In this document: positions 27,751-36,753 of the stretch, in pieces
Layout: each line of letters opens with the position of its first letter
Position numbering within the stretch: the stretch's first letter is position 1
Assembly: GCA_028066055.1 (NCBI GenBank)
Contig: JALCBY010000012.1
Location: forward strand, 9,478 to 73,477
DNA from: Hyphomicrobiaceae bacterium
Lineage (GTDB): Bacteria; Pseudomonadota; Alphaproteobacteria; Rhizobiales; Methyloligellaceae
DNA: 64,000 nucleotides
Direction of reading: 5' to 3'
Notes under the pieces: generated by a model
Told to the model about the DNA's origin: nothing
Database searches by the model: none
Seen by the model: only the letters and a program-made list of their open reading frames with translations
Translations under genes and position numbers: made by a program

Positions 27751-28521
27751 ATGGCTTCACTCAAGATACATTTGTTCCCCTGCCTGAGCGACAACTACGG
27801 CGTTCTGATCCATGACCCTCAAAACGATCTGACGGCGTCGATCGATGCTCCCGAAGCGGCGGCCGTGAAGACGGCGCTTGCCGAAAAGGGATGGTCGCTC
27901 ACGCATATCCTGGTAACGCACTATCACGCGGACCATACGGGCGGGAACATGGAGCTCAAGGGCGAGACGGGATGCATCATTGTCGGCCCCAAGAACGAGG
28001 CCGACAGGGTGCCGGGTATCGATGTGCAGGTCGGCGAGGGTGACACATATGAGTTCGGCGCCTTCACGGCCAAGGTGTTCGATACGCCCGGACACACCGC
28101 AGGCCACATCAGTTACTGGTTTCCGAAGGCCAGTGTCGCATTTACCGGCGATACGCTGTTCACCCTCGGCTGCGGCCGCCTGTTCGAGGGCGACGCTCAG
28201 ACCATGTGGAACTCGCTTTCCAAAATCAAGGCGCTGCCACCGGAGACGGTCATCTATTCCGGACATGAATACACGCAGTCCAACGCCGATTTCGCGCTGA
28301 CGGTCGAACCTGGCAACGCGGCCCTTCAGGCGCGGGCGGAAGAGGTGCGCGACATGCGCTCGCGCGGCGAGCCGACGGTTCCCACGACCCTGGCCCGCGA
28401 ACTGGAGACGAACCCGTTCCTGCGCCCGGACAGCCCCGAGATCCAGGCTAATCTGGGCATGGAAGGACGTGAGCTGTCGGAGATCTTCGGGGAAATCCGG
28501 CATCGCAAGGACAATGCGTAA
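27751..28521 (+). CDS. gloB: Hydroxyacylglutathione hydrolase (glyoxalase II)
   Basis: The 256-residue metallo-beta-lactamase-fold enzyme carries the dinuclear metal motif THYHADHTGGN, further ligands in DTPGHTAGHISY and GDTLFTLGCGRLFEG, and a C-terminal glutathione-binding SGHEYTQSNADFA. It hydrolyses S-D-lactoylglutathione to D-lactate and glutathione, completing methylglyoxal detoxification. The start is the ATG of MASLKIHLFP; a longer frame upstream is a chance extension. It shares one base with the DUF985 gene (TAATG). Confidence 0.95.
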   Translation: MASLKIHLFPCLSDNYGVLIHDPQNDLTASIDAPEAAAVKTALAEKGWSLTHILVTHYHADHTGGNMELKGETGCIIVGPKNEADRVPGIDVQVGEGDTYEFGAFTAKVFDTPGHTAGHISYWFPKASVAFTGDTLFTLGCGRLFEGDAQTMWNSLSKIKALPPETVIYSGHEYTQSNADFALTVEPGNAALQARAEEVRDMRSRGEPTVPTTLARELETNPFLRPDSPEIQANLGMEGRELSEIFGEIRHRKDNA

Positions 28522-28979
28522 TGGCAGCGCCTTCGGGGCCTGAGCTTGAGGGCCTGACTGCCGAAGACGTCATACATCTGCTTGATCTGGAACCACATCC
28601 TGAGGGTGGCCATTTTCGCGAAACCTTTCGAGACGATCTCGAACATGCCGGACGTTCGCACGGCACGGCGGTCTATTTTCTTCTGGCCGAGGGCGAGACT
28701 TCGCGCTGGCACCGTGTCGACGCGTCCGAGATCTGGCACTGGTATGCAGGTGCGCCGCTCGCTCTGAGAATTGCCGCACCCCATGCCTCGGCATCAGAAA
28801 CCATACTCGGCGGTGACCTGCGCGCAAATGAACGTCCGCAGGCCGTCGTGCCCGCCAACTATTGGCAATCCGCGAGCAGTCTCGGGCCGTGGACCCTTGT
28901 CGGCTGCACGGTTGCTCCGGGCTTCGAGTTTGCCCACTTCGAAATGGCTCCCGAAGGCTGGGAACCGCCGGCAAGCTAG
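28521..28979 (+). CDS. DUF985 cupin-domain protein
   Basis: The 152-residue protein has a cupin beta-barrel of the DUF985 family: LEPHPEGGHFRETFRD near the start, TAVYFLLAEGETSRWHRVDASEIWHWYAG as the first cupin block, and LVGCTVAPGFEFAHFEM as the second. A small-molecule binding or isomerase-like role is possible; no reaction is established. The one-base overlap with gloB (TAATG) indicates translational coupling. Confidence 0.87.
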   Translation: MAAPSGPELEGLTAEDVIHLLDLEPHPEGGHFRETFRDDLEHAGRSHGTAVYFLLAEGETSRWHRVDASEIWHWYAGAPLALRIAAPHASASETILGGDLRANERPQAVVPANYWQSASSLGPWTLVGCTVAPGFEFAHFEMAPEGWEPPAS

Positions 28980-28991
28980 CGCAGGCCGGAG

Positions 28992-29723
28992 TTACGCCAT
29001 GTACTGCCCGCCATTGGCGCTGAGCGTCGAACCGGTAATGAACCCGGCATCGTCGGATGCAAGAAAGACGACGCAGCGGGCGATTTCTTCCGGCTCTCCG
29101 AGCCGCCCCACCGGAATGAGCGGAAGGATTTTCTCCTTCAAAACGTCCTCCGGCACGGCGCGCACCATCTCGGTGCCGATGTAGCCCGGACAGATGGCGT
29201 TGACGGTGATGCCCTTGAAGGCGTTTTCCTGTGCCAGTGCCCTGGTGAAACCCAGCTCGCCTGCCTTCGCCGCGGAATAATTGGTCTGGCCCATCTGGCC
29301 CTTCTGGCCGTTGATCGACGATATGTTGACGATCCGCCCGAAGCCCCGCTCGCGCATGCCCTCGATGACCGGCCGGCACATGTTGAACAGGCTGTTCAGA
29401 TTTGTGTCGATAACGGCACGCCACTTGTCCCAATCCATGCGGTGGAACATGGTATCCCGAGTGATGCCCGCATTGTTGACGAGGATATCGACAGGTCCGA
29501 GATCGGCTTCGACCTTGCCCAGGCCATCGGCGCAGGCTTCATGGTCGCTGACGTCCCACTTGTATCCGCCGATGCCGGTTTCGTCCTTGAACTTCGCGGC
29601 GGCCTCGTCATTGCCGCCGTAGTTCGCAGCGACTTTGCAGCCTGAGTCCTTAAGCGCTTTCGAGATCGCCGCGCCAATACCGCGCGTTCCACCCGTTACC
29701 ACTGCTACCCGTGACATTTTCAT
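28992..29723 (-). CDS. phaB: Acetoacetyl-CoA reductase
   Basis: The 243-residue short-chain dehydrogenase has VTGGTRGIGAAIS (NADPH site), NNAGITRD, the catalytic Ser in NISSINGQKG and the YSAAK Tyr/Lys pair. The PhbB signature GQMGQTNYSAAKAGELGFTR and adjacency to phaA indicate reduction of acetoacetyl-CoA to (R)-3-hydroxybutyryl-CoA for polyhydroxybutyrate. The start could be two codons later at MSRVAVVT. It follows phaA in the same direction, as one operon. Confidence 0.93.
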   Translation of the reverse strand: MKMSRVAVVTGGTRGIGAAISKALKDSGCKVAANYGGNDEAAAKFKDETGIGGYKWDVSDHEACADGLGKVEADLGPVDILVNNAGITRDTMFHRMDWDKWRAVIDTNLNSLFNMCRPVIEGMRERGFGRIVNISSINGQKGQMGQTNYSAAKAGELGFTRALAQENAFKGITVNAICPGYIGTEMVRAVPEDVLKEKILPLIPVGRLGEPEEIARCVVFLASDDAGFITGSTLSANGGQYMA

Positions 29724-29770
29724 CCTCCCTCTGCCACATGCGGTTTACCAACTTTGCACTGCGCGTTCCG

Positions 29771-30958
29771 TCAATCGCGTTCGACGCACATGGCGATGCC
29801 CATGCCGCCGCCGATGCAGAGGGTCGCGAGGCCTTTTTTCGCATCGCGCACTTGCATTTCGTGCAGCAGAGTGACGAGCACGCGTGCGCCCGACGCACCG
29901 ATTGGATGACCGATAGCGATCGCGCCGCCTTTGACGTTGACCTTGGATGTATCCCAGCCGAGGTCCTTGTTCACAGCACAGGCCTGGGCCGCGAAGGCTT
30001 CGTTGGCTTCGACCAGATCGAGATCGTCGGTGCTCCAGCCAGCCTTCTCCAGTGCCTTGCGTGATGCCGGGATGGGGCCTGAACCCATGATCGCCGGATC
30101 GACACCCGCATGCGCCCAGGACACGATCCGGGCGAGCGGCTTGGTGCCGCGTTTCTCGGCTTCCGCCGCACTCATCAGGACGACGGCGGCAGCGCCATCG
30201 TTGATGCCACTGGCGTTGCCCGCGGTCACGGTGCCATTTTCCCGGTCAAATGCCGGCCGAAGCTTGCCGATGGACTCGGCCGTTACACCTTCCTTGATAT
30301 ATTCATCTTCCTCAACAATCAGCTCACCCTTGCGGGTCTTGATCGTCACGGGAACGATTTCGTCCTTGAAGCCGCCGGCTTTCTTTGCCGCCTCGGCCTT
30401 GTTCTGGGACGCTGCGGCGAATTCATCCTGTTCATCCCGGGTGATCTGCCACTGGCGCGCGACATTTTCAGCCGTCGTACCCATGTGATAGCCGTTGAAA
30501 GCGTCCCACAGGCCGTCCTTGATCATCGTGTCGATCATTTTCAGATCGCCCATCTTCACGCCATCACGCAGATGTGCACAGTGGGGCGCCTGGCTCATGC
30601 TTTCTTGGCCGCCGGCGACGACAATGCTGCTCGAACCATCCATGATCTGCTGGACGCCAAGCGAAACCGCGCGCAAGCCCGAACCGCACAGTTGATTCAT
30701 GCCCCAGGCCGGGGATTCAACGGGAATTCCGGCGCCAACGGAAGCCTGCCGTGCAGGGTTCTGGCCCTGTCCGGCGGTCAAAATCTGTCCGAGAATGACT
30801 TCCGAGACATCTCCCGGCTCGATGCCCGCCCGCTCGACCGCGCCGGAAATGGCCACCTGCCCAAGATAGTGCGCGGAGACGCTGGACAATGATCCGTTGA
30901 AGGACCCGACTGGTGTCCGCGCCGCGCCGGCAATAACGATGCTATCCTTGCCACTCAT
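29771..30958 (-). CDS. phaA: Acetyl-CoA C-acetyltransferase (beta-ketothiolase)
   Basis: The ATG of [10 protein letters not shown], preceded by GGGAGAAG, gives 395 residues. Thiolase motifs are present: catalytic Cys in [22 protein letters not shown], His in [13 protein letters not shown] and the second Cys in LCIGGGMG. It condenses two acetyl-CoA to acetoacetyl-CoA, the first step of PHB synthesis. It is the first gene of phaA-phaB; the divergent phaR lies 259 bases away. Confidence 0.94.
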   Translation of the reverse strand: MSGKDSIVIAGAARTPVGSFNGSLSSVSAHYLGQVAISGAVERAGIEPGDVSEVILGQILTAGQGQNPARQASVGAGIPVESPAWGMNQLCGSGLRAVSLGVQQIMDGSSSIVVAGGQESMSQAPHCAHLRDGVKMGDLKMIDTMIKDGLWDAFNGYHMGTTAENVARQWQITRDEQDEFAAASQNKAEAAKKAGGFKDEIVPVTIKTRKGELIVEEDEYIKEGVTAESIGKLRPAFDRENGTVTAGNASGINDGAAAVVLMSAAEAEKRGTKPLARIVSWAHAGVDPAIMGSGPIPASRKALEKAGWSTDDLDLVEANEAFAAQACAVNKDLGWDTSKVNVKGGAIAIGHPIGASGARVLVTLLHEMQVRDAKKGLATLCIGGGMGIAMCVERD

Positions 30959-31136
30959 GATACTTCTCCCTGGGTTCAGGGGCTTACGGCGCCCCCCGCT
31001 TCCACTGCTCAAATACCACTCATAAGGTGGTTCTCAAAATAGGTCCGCTTGTGTCCATGTCGATGACCGAGGTCAATTGAGCCCGGGAATTCCGGACCGT
31101 TCGACGGGTGTCTTTACCCTAGACGTTAAATCTGTG

Positions 31137-31147
31137 GTGCCATGCAC
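31137..31147. promoter_or_regulatory. Candidate PhaR operator GTGC-CAT-GCAC
   Basis: A 4-3-4 inverted repeat of TGC/GCA type lies between divergent phaA and phaR. PhaR proteins are known to bind TGC-rich dyads in PHB promoters. A second inverted repeat (AGTCA-N5-TGACT, 31183-31197) is nearer to phaR. Both are inferred sites. Confidence 0.4.
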
Positions 31148-31217
31148 AAAATCTATGCTACTTATTTCGCAGTGCGGCATAAAGTCATCAAGTGACTGAG
31201 CAGAGACAAATTTTACA

Positions 31218-31826
31218 GTGTCAAAAGATACAGCGTCAGAATCTGATCCCGTCATCATAAAGAAGTACGCCAACCGGCGTCTCTACAACACCGACACGAG
31301 CAGTTACGTCACACTCGACGATCTGGCGGAGATGGTCAGGGCGGAGCGCGACTTCATCGTGCATGACGCCAAGAGCGGCGAGGACCTCACCCACTCGGTG
31401 CTGACGCAGATCATCGTCGAGCAGGAGAGTCGGGGACAGAATCTGTTGCCCGTCAATTTCCTGCGCCAGTTGATCCGGTTCTACGGGAACAATATCGAAC
31501 GTCTTGTTCCCAGCTATCTGGAATTCAGTCTTGATGCGTTGACCCGCGAACAGGAGCGCTACCGCAAGCAGTTTGCCGATACGTTCGCGTCGCCGTCGTT
31601 CGATATGATGCAGGAACAGGCGATGAAGAACTTCGCCATGTTCGAGCGCGCCCTGGGCATGTTCAATCCATACGGCAAGGGTGAGAGCGATCCTGAAAGT
31701 CAATCCCGGAACGACAATCAACCGGCAAGTTCCGCGCCTGTCGAAGAAAAGTCCGACGAAATCGAAAGCCTGAAGGCCGAGCTCGCGGCGATGCAGGACA
31801 AGCTCGAAAAAATTTCCAAAAACTGA
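31218..31826 (+). CDS. phaR: Polyhydroxyalkanoate synthesis repressor PhaR
   Basis: The 202-residue protein starts with GTG and has the PHB_acc_N domain (PVIIKKYANRRLYNTDTSSYVTLDDL, about 11-70) and PHB_acc motifs (QNLLPVNFLRQLIRFYG, FASPSFDMMQEQAMKNFAMFERALGMFNP). PhaR senses PHB granules and represses phasin and PHB genes until polymer appears. It is divergent from phaA-phaB. The C-terminus is a Ser/Glu-rich tail ending in a short predicted coiled coil. Confidence 0.94.
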   Translation: MSKDTASESDPVIIKKYANRRLYNTDTSSYVTLDDLAEMVRAERDFIVHDAKSGEDLTHSVLTQIIVEQESRGQNLLPVNFLRQLIRFYGNNIERLVPSYLEFSLDALTREQERYRKQFADTFASPSFDMMQEQAMKNFAMFERALGMFNPYGKGESDPESQSRNDNQPASSAPVEEKSDEIESLKAELAAMQDKLEKISKN

Positions 31827-31869
31827 CGCGTTCGGGGTTTACGCAGGGCGCTGTAGGATCGGCAGGCGA

Positions 31870-33690
31870 TCAGGATGCGTGGCGCATGATGGCGGTGTCG
31901 GAAGCGGTTTGTTCGAAGTCGATCAGCTTCGGCTTGCCAAGATAGAAACCCTGCAGGTATGACACGCCTGCCCGTTTCGCAAGCGAGGCGGTGGCCTCGT
32001 CGGTTACCCACTCGGCAACGGTCTCCATACCGAAATTGCGCGCCAGATCGACCAGCGCACGCACGAGAATCTGGTCTTCCTGGCTGTTTGGCAGATTGCG
32101 GACGAAGGACCCGTCGATTTTGACCATGTCGAAATCGAGCAGGCGCAGGTTTCGGAACGACGAATAGCCGGCACCAAAATCGTCGATCGCCACCCGGCAA
32201 CCCAGGGCTTTCAACGCTTTCACAAATCTGATGGACTCATCGATGTCCGAAATGGCGGTGGTTTCCGTTATTTCGACCATCATGCGCCGTGTCAGCGAGC
32301 GGTCGCCGTTGGTAAGGGTTTTCAGCTTCTCCAACCAGGCTGGATCCGTTGCGGTGACGCCCGAGACGTTGAGAGAGACGCTGATGTTCTGCGTCGCCCG
32401 AAGAACATGCAAGGTCAGCTCCAGGACCCGCTGGTCGATGAGGCGCACCAATCCGAGATGCTCGGCTACGGGAATAAATTCGCCTGCGGGAACAATGGTT
32501 CCGTCGGGTTCGCGCATGCGCATCAGAACTTCGTAGAAGGCAGGTTTGCGTGATTCCGCGCGGGCGATCGGCTGCAGTGCCAGGACCATACGCCGTTCGT
32601 TCAGCGCTCGGATGATCCGATCCGCCATTACGACATTCTTGCGTCGCCGGGACTCGCGTTGCTCACTCGGCTCGTAGAGGCTGATCGGCGTGCTCGGCGA
32701 TGCCTTCGACTGCTCGAGCGCCTCGAGGGAACGCGAGAGGATCAGAGGGACGGTATCCGCCTGTTCAGGAACAAGAACGCAACCCTGACAGATGCTCGCC
32801 GCCAGTGCGCCGGCTGTGCTGTCGATGACGGAGTCGTTGATGGCGTCGTGAAAGCGCTGGGCAATGATCGGCAGCTGGTCGCGCCCGCTGTGCCGCAGCA
32901 TGAGGCCGAACTTGTTGGAGCTGTAGCGGCCGATGGCGTCGCCGTCCCGCAAACCGGCACGCAGGCGCTGACCGACAATCTGGATCATTTCATCGCCGAT
33001 ATCGAAACCATAGACCTCGTTCACGTGGGAGAGGTTGTTTATGGCGATCATGATGAAGGCGCCGCTGCCGCGGTCGCGCTTGATATGTTCAAGGGCCTTG
33101 CCCATGGCATCGACCAGCGCAATGCGATTGAGGTGGCCGGTGAGCTCGTCGTGCCGGCTCAGATGCAGCAGCCGCTGCTCTTCCTGGTAGCGCTGATTGA
33201 TGACCCGAACAACGCCTTGTGCAAATGCAGGTTCCCCATGGGGGCCGGCAAAGCATCGTCCATAGTCCTCTATCCACAGGACAGCAGAGTTGCGGCGCCC
33301 ATTGGGTCGCAACTTATACTGAACCGAATAGGAAAAACCATCGGGCGAGTCTATGGAAGCGGTCCCGCGAATGGCTTCATATCGCTGGTTTGCGAAATCA
33401 GGATCGATCAGCTGATGGAAAGCTGCTCCGCTCGTCAAATTGTTCGGTGACGAGACGCCCAGAATGTCTTTTGCATTTTGCGCCCACGAGATCCCGTCAC
33501 TCGCAAAGTCCCATCGGTAGCAGGTTTCGTCCGCGGAGCTCAGTATTGAGATGAGATCAAGCTCAGGCCCGAAGGTTGCTCCGTTCGCATCGGACTGCTC
33601 TTCGGGCTGTGGGGAATGCGACGAGGGAGAAACGGTCTGATTTTCTGCAGTGGCTGTGTGCGCGGTGCTCACGCGGCGACCCCCGATCAT
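31870..33690 (-). CDS. PAS-GGDEF-EAL protein with degenerate GGDEF, likely c-di-GMP phosphodiesterase
   Basis: About 606 residues from the ATG of MIGGRRVSTA; a TTG upstream and a GTG downstream with a GGGGG ribosome site are alternatives. A PAS-like domain (about 50-170) is followed by a GGDEF domain in which the signature is SSNKF (in IGRYSSNKFGLML), so diguanylate cyclase activity is unlikely. The EAL domain (about 350-600) has EVLMR, NVSG, EITET, DDFGAGYSS, KIDGSFV and QGFYLGKP, retaining the metal and catalytic residues. It probably hydrolyses c-di-GMP in the cytoplasm. It is convergent with phaR. Confidence 0.85.
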   Translation of the reverse strand: MIGGRRVSTAHTATAENQTVSPSSHSPQPEEQSDANGATFGPELDLISILSSADETCYRWDFASDGISWAQNAKDILGVSSPNNLTSGAAFHQLIDPDFANQRYEAIRGTASIDSPDGFSYSVQYKLRPNGRRNSAVLWIEDYGRCFAGPHGEPAFAQGVVRVINQRYQEEQRLLHLSRHDELTGHLNRIALVDAMGKALEHIKRDRGSGAFIMIAINNLSHVNEVYGFDIGDEMIQIVGQRLRAGLRDGDAIGRYSSNKFGLMLRHSGRDQLPIIAQRFHDAINDSVIDSTAGALAASICQGCVLVPEQADTVPLILSRSLEALEQSKASPSTPISLYEPSEQRESRRRKNVVMADRIIRALNERRMVLALQPIARAESRKPAFYEVLMRMREPDGTIVPAGEFIPVAEHLGLVRLIDQRVLELTLHVLRATQNISVSLNVSGVTATDPAWLEKLKTLTNGDRSLTRRMMVEITETTAISDIDESIRFVKALKALGCRVAIDDFGAGYSSFRNLRLLDFDMVKIDGSFVRNLPNSQEDQILVRALVDLARNFGMETVAEWVTDEATASLAKRAGVSYLQGFYLGKPKLIDFEQTASDTAIMRHAS

Positions 33691-33862
33691 CTGAGCAGTG
33701 TCGCGCGCGTCCAAAAAAATCCCGCGATACAAGCTCCCGGACTTGCGAAGCGACCCATCTCTCGTGTTTTTGTGACCCTAAGAGACAAGTCTTAAGAATG
33801 CGGAAACGTTAACATTCGGCGCTGGTCCGGAATTTGCGACGTCAGGGGCGAAACGTTGCAAA

Positions 33863-34213
33863 ATGAAACACGGATTCAATCGCGGTCAACAGATGGACGT
33901 CAGAAGCACCAACAGGACCATCAAAACGGATTACGCGGCCCGCAAACGCCCTGCGGAGGTGGAAAGTACGAGCAGGGCGTTAACCGTTCAGGGTGCGCCT
34001 TCCGTGGAGAAAGTCAGCCGCGCGGCGTCGTCTACGAACCCGAACCGGCGCGCTTCCGCGTTTCTGGCACATCTGACCCTGCAATATGATGACAAAACTG
34101 CGCAAAATCGCCGGATCGTCGAACGGCGCGCGTGCGCGATTTCAGCTTATGAGACCACGCATCCAACGAACACGGCATCCGGTTCGCGTGCAAAGCGTGG
34201 CGTTAAAATTTAG
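33863..34213 (+). CDS. Small basic protein, unknown function
   Basis: The 116-residue protein is Arg/Ser/Thr-rich with a weakly conserved-looking C-terminal half (ASAFLAHLTLQYDDKTAQNRR, RRACAISAYE), of a type common as short uncharacterised genes in this order. There is no signal peptide or membrane helix. An internal ATG (MDVRSTNRT) is a possible start; no strong ribosome site was seen at either. The gene is supported by its frame and the composition of its second half only. Confidence 0.5.
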   Translation: MKHGFNRGQQMDVRSTNRTIKTDYAARKRPAEVESTSRALTVQGAPSVEKVSRAASSTNPNRRASAFLAHLTLQYDDKTAQNRRIVERRACAISAYETTHPTNTASGSRAKRGVKI

Positions 34214-34233
34214 ATTTCAGACTGACTCCCCAC

Positions 34234-34265
34234 GCCGGGCCCCGTCCCAAACCTGTGGGCCCGGC
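34234..34265. terminator. Strong hairpin between convergent genes
   Basis: GCCGGGCCC (34234-34242) and GGGCCCGGC (34257-34265) form a perfect 9-bp GC stem with a 14-base loop. No U-tract follows on either strand, so it may be a structural or Rho-assisted terminator. Confidence 0.5.
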
Positions 34266-34313
34266 GGATCGCCGAAAAATTCCCAAATTGAGAGATTTCA
34301 GAAGCGCGCGGCC

Positions 34314-34715
34314 TTAGTAGCTCTGCGGGCCGACTGCGAAATCGCGCCGCGCGGCGCGGATGGTTACCGAGAACCCGGCGACCACATCAATGAGCGTAAT
34401 CAGCGTAATGAAGAAAAAGAGAGAGGTTGCGGCTTCCGGGACTACCAGAAACTCGATGAGGCAGGCAATGAAAACGACTGTGGAAAGGGCATGATCGACG
34501 AGCGAATTTCCGCCCGTCCGGGTGGCCTTCAGGATTTCGACGAACAGCAGGAAAAGCGTTGCGGCAATCAGCAGATCGCCCAGCGTGAAATTCCACAGCG
34601 CACCGGAAATCATCGGGATCTGGAAAAGGACGGTTTCGAAGGGCGTTCCCGTAGTGAATACGATCACGTTATATGCGACGACCGAAAACAACAGAAACGG
34701 GAATGTGAGGATCAT
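34314..34715 (-). CDS. Small integral membrane protein, unknown function
   Basis: The ATG of MILTFPFLLF, preceded by GGAGGGATGTC, gives 133 residues with about four hydrophobic helices (LLFSVVAYNVIVF, LLIAATLFLLFVEIL, VVFIACLIEFLVV, FFFITLITLIDVVAGF). No catalytic motif is visible; the layout resembles small alphaproteobacterial inner-membrane proteins. It follows rpmF by 15 bases on the same strand and is probably cotranscribed with it. Confidence 0.75.
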   Translation of the reverse strand: MILTFPFLLFSVVAYNVIVFTTGTPFETVLFQIPMISGALWNFTLGDLLIAATLFLLFVEILKATRTGGNSLVDHALSTVVFIACLIEFLVVPEAATSLFFFITLITLIDVVAGFSVTIRAARRDFAVGPQSY

Positions 34716-34730
34716 GACATCCCTCCGCAA

Positions 34731-34916
34731 CTAGAATTCGTCCTTCGGCTCCAGAATCTGCTTGCCGCGATACATGCCTGTTTTCAGATCTATGTGGTGC
34801 GGACGGCGCAGTTCGCCGCTGTCTTTGTCTTCCACGTAGGTGGGGCGCTTCAACGCGTCGGTCGAACGGCGCTGCCCGCGCGACTTGCGCGATACCTTTC
34901 TTTTGGGAACAGCCAT
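34731..34916 (-). CDS. rpmF: 50S ribosomal protein L32
   Basis: The 61-residue protein begins [18 protein letters not shown], the conserved L32 start. A longer frame extends upstream but is not conserved. It has no CxxC zinc knuckles, as usual for the alphaproteobacterial form. It is the first gene before a small membrane-protein gene and follows mtgA in the same direction after 152 bases. Confidence 0.97.
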   Translation of the reverse strand: MAVPKRKVSRKSRGQRRSTDALKRPTYVEDKDSGELRRPHHIDLKTGMYRGKQILEPKDEF

Positions 34917-35068
34917 CGTTTCTCTCCTAACAGAATTGATACCCTTCAGCGCGCCAACGGGCGCGGTGGCTTGCACAGCGGGCACGTTTCATCCGCATGT
35001 TGCCAGGATAAATCGGGGTTCTTATACACCATTTATGGGTGAATGCCAGCGCTTCGAGATTGCAGATA

Positions 35069-35758
35069 TCAGTTGGTGTAAATGCAGTCGAGCGGGGCGC
35101 CGCCCTTCTTCAGGCGTTGTTCCATCCTTCTTGCCAGCCGCCGGGTTTTCGGCCCCGGTCGGCCTGCGTTTCGCACATGTGGATTTGGCAAGGCGGCCGC
35201 GAGCTGTGCCGCCTCGCGGCGCGTGAGTCTGGCTGCGCTGCTGCGGAAATGATAACGCGCGGCGGCCTGGGCTCCGAAAATGCCCGGACCCCACTCCGCG
35301 ACGTTGAGATAAATCTCAAGCATGCGTTGTTTCGGCCAGATTGCACTCGTCGCATAGGCCAGCGGAATCTCGATTGCTTTTCTGACGTAGCTCCGGTCTT
35401 GCCACAGAAACAGGTTCTTGACCGTTTGCATCGGGATGGTGCTAGCGCCCCGAGGGCCGCGGCCCGTTTCCTCTGCTTCCTCAAGCGCGTCCTCCACTTC
35501 GGCCCAGTCGACGCCCCAATGTCTACAGAAACGTGCGTCCTCGGACGTGACGACCGCACTGACGAGATAGGGTGAAATATCCTCGAGCTTGACCCACTTG
35601 TGCTTCAGCGTGCGTCCGGCCAACGCATTCGTCACCATCAAAGCCGAATAGGGCGGGTTGATGTAGCGGTATGCCAGAATGAGCAGAAGCATGCATGCGA
35701 TGCCCACGGCAGCGAGCTTCGCAAATATCCTGAAAACGCGGTTGGTCCGGGGGGACAT
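35069..35758 (-). CDS. mtgA: Monofunctional peptidoglycan transglycosylase
   Basis: The ATG of MSPRTNRVFR gives 229 residues, the usual MtgA length; upstream in-frame sequence is not conserved. One N-terminal transmembrane helix (about 11-35) anchors a GT51 domain with SAVVTSEDARFCRHWGVDW (catalytic Glu), GASTIPMQTVKNLFLW, RKAIEIPLAY, KQRMLEIYLNVAEWG and AAALPNPH. It polymerises lipid II glycan strands outside the inner membrane. It is divergent from ispA by 101 bases. Confidence 0.94.
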   Translation of the reverse strand: MSPRTNRVFRIFAKLAAVGIACMLLLILAYRYINPPYSALMVTNALAGRTLKHKWVKLEDISPYLVSAVVTSEDARFCRHWGVDWAEVEDALEEAEETGRGPRGASTIPMQTVKNLFLWQDRSYVRKAIEIPLAYATSAIWPKQRMLEIYLNVAEWGPGIFGAQAAARYHFRSSAARLTRREAAQLAAALPNPHVRNAGRPGPKTRRLARRMEQRLKKGGAPLDCIYTN

Positions 35759-35859
35759 GCCGCGTTTGTACCTTTTCTTGCTTTTGCGCCGCAATATGCA
35801 CCTGTCGACAGCAACGATTTCCGTACAATGCGGCCGACAGCATGCGGTATGTTGGTTAA

Positions 35860-36753
35860 ATGACATTTGATGAGCGACTTGCTGCAGTGGCGGCGCAGGT
35901 TGAGAGGCGGCTGGCGGATTTCCTGTCGGGAGTTCGTGGGCCCGTTGCTCCACCGGATCGTCTCGCGGCGGCGATGCGCTACGCGGCCCTTGGCGGCGGC
36001 AAGCGCCTGCGGCCCTTTCTGTTGATTGAGAGCGCGGCGTTATTCGGTGTGAAACTCGAGAACGCGCTGGATGCTGCCACGGCGCTTGAATGCATCCACG
36101 CTTACTCGCTCGTGCACGACGACCTACCGGGCATGGACGACGACGCGATGCGTCGCGGACGCGAGACGGTGCATATCGCCTATGATGAGGGAACGGCGAT
36201 CCTCGTCGGGGACGGTCTGCTCACCCTGGCATTCGAGATTCTGGCCACGCCTGAAACCCATTCTGATCCGGCCGTGCGCGGTGAATTGACCCTGGGGCTT
36301 GCGCGCGCCGCGGGGTGGGCCGGAATGGCGGGAGGGCAGTCCCTCGATCTCGAAGCGGAGGGGAAGAGGCTTCGAGCGGACGAAGTGCGACACCTGCAGG
36401 CACTCAAAACCGGCGTGCTGATACAGTATGCATGTATCGCGGGTTCGATTCTGGGTCAGGCACCCGTACGGGAACGGTCCGCGCTCGAGGCCTATGGCCG
36501 CTTGCTCGGCCAGGCCTTTCAGCTCGCCGACGATTTGCTCGACGTAACGGGAGACGAGGCCAAGCTCGGCAAGCGTACCGGCAAAGATGGCGATGCGGGC
36601 AAGGCGACGTTGGTTTCGTTGCTGGGGCTCGAGCACGCGAAAACCGAGCTTTTGCGTCTTGAGGCGGAAACCATCGATGCTCTTGAGGTTTTTGGTGATC
36701 GCGCAAATATATTGCGCGAGACGGCCCGTTTCGTCAGCCGTCGCGAGCACTAG
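35860..36753 (+). CDS. ispA: Polyprenyl synthetase (farnesyl diphosphate synthase)
   Basis: The 297-residue all-helical prenyltransferase has the first Asp-rich motif DDLPGMDDD (DDxxxxD form of bacterial FPPS), GGKRLRPFL, and the second motif [12 protein letters not shown]. It makes farnesyl diphosphate for quinones and undecaprenyl phosphate. Convergent ispG, also of isoprenoid synthesis, overlaps its 3' end by 20 bases, so both messages are antisense at the ends. Confidence 0.92.
   Translation: MTFDERLAAVAAQVERRLADFLSGVRGPVAPPDRLAAAMRYAALGGGKRLRPFLLIESAALFGVKLENALDAATALECIHAYSLVHDDLPGMDDDAMRRGRETVHIAYDEGTAILVGDGLLTLAFEILATPETHSDPAVRGELTLGLARAAGWAGMAGGQSLDLEAEGKRLRADEVRHLQALKTGVLIQYACIAGSILGQAPVRERSALEAYGRLLGQAFQLADDLLDVTGDEAKLGKRTGKDGDAGKATLVSLLGLEHAKTELLRLEAETIDALEVFGDRANILRETARFVSRREH

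Noticed and set aside
33733..33862. CtrA-type sites near TTAA words upstream of the EAL gene
   Set aside because: The two TTAA words are not 7 bases apart, so they do not fit TTAA-N7-TTAA.
34086..35042. A 318-codon plus-strand open frame
   Set aside because: It covers rpmF and a membrane-protein gene on the other strand, both clearly coding.
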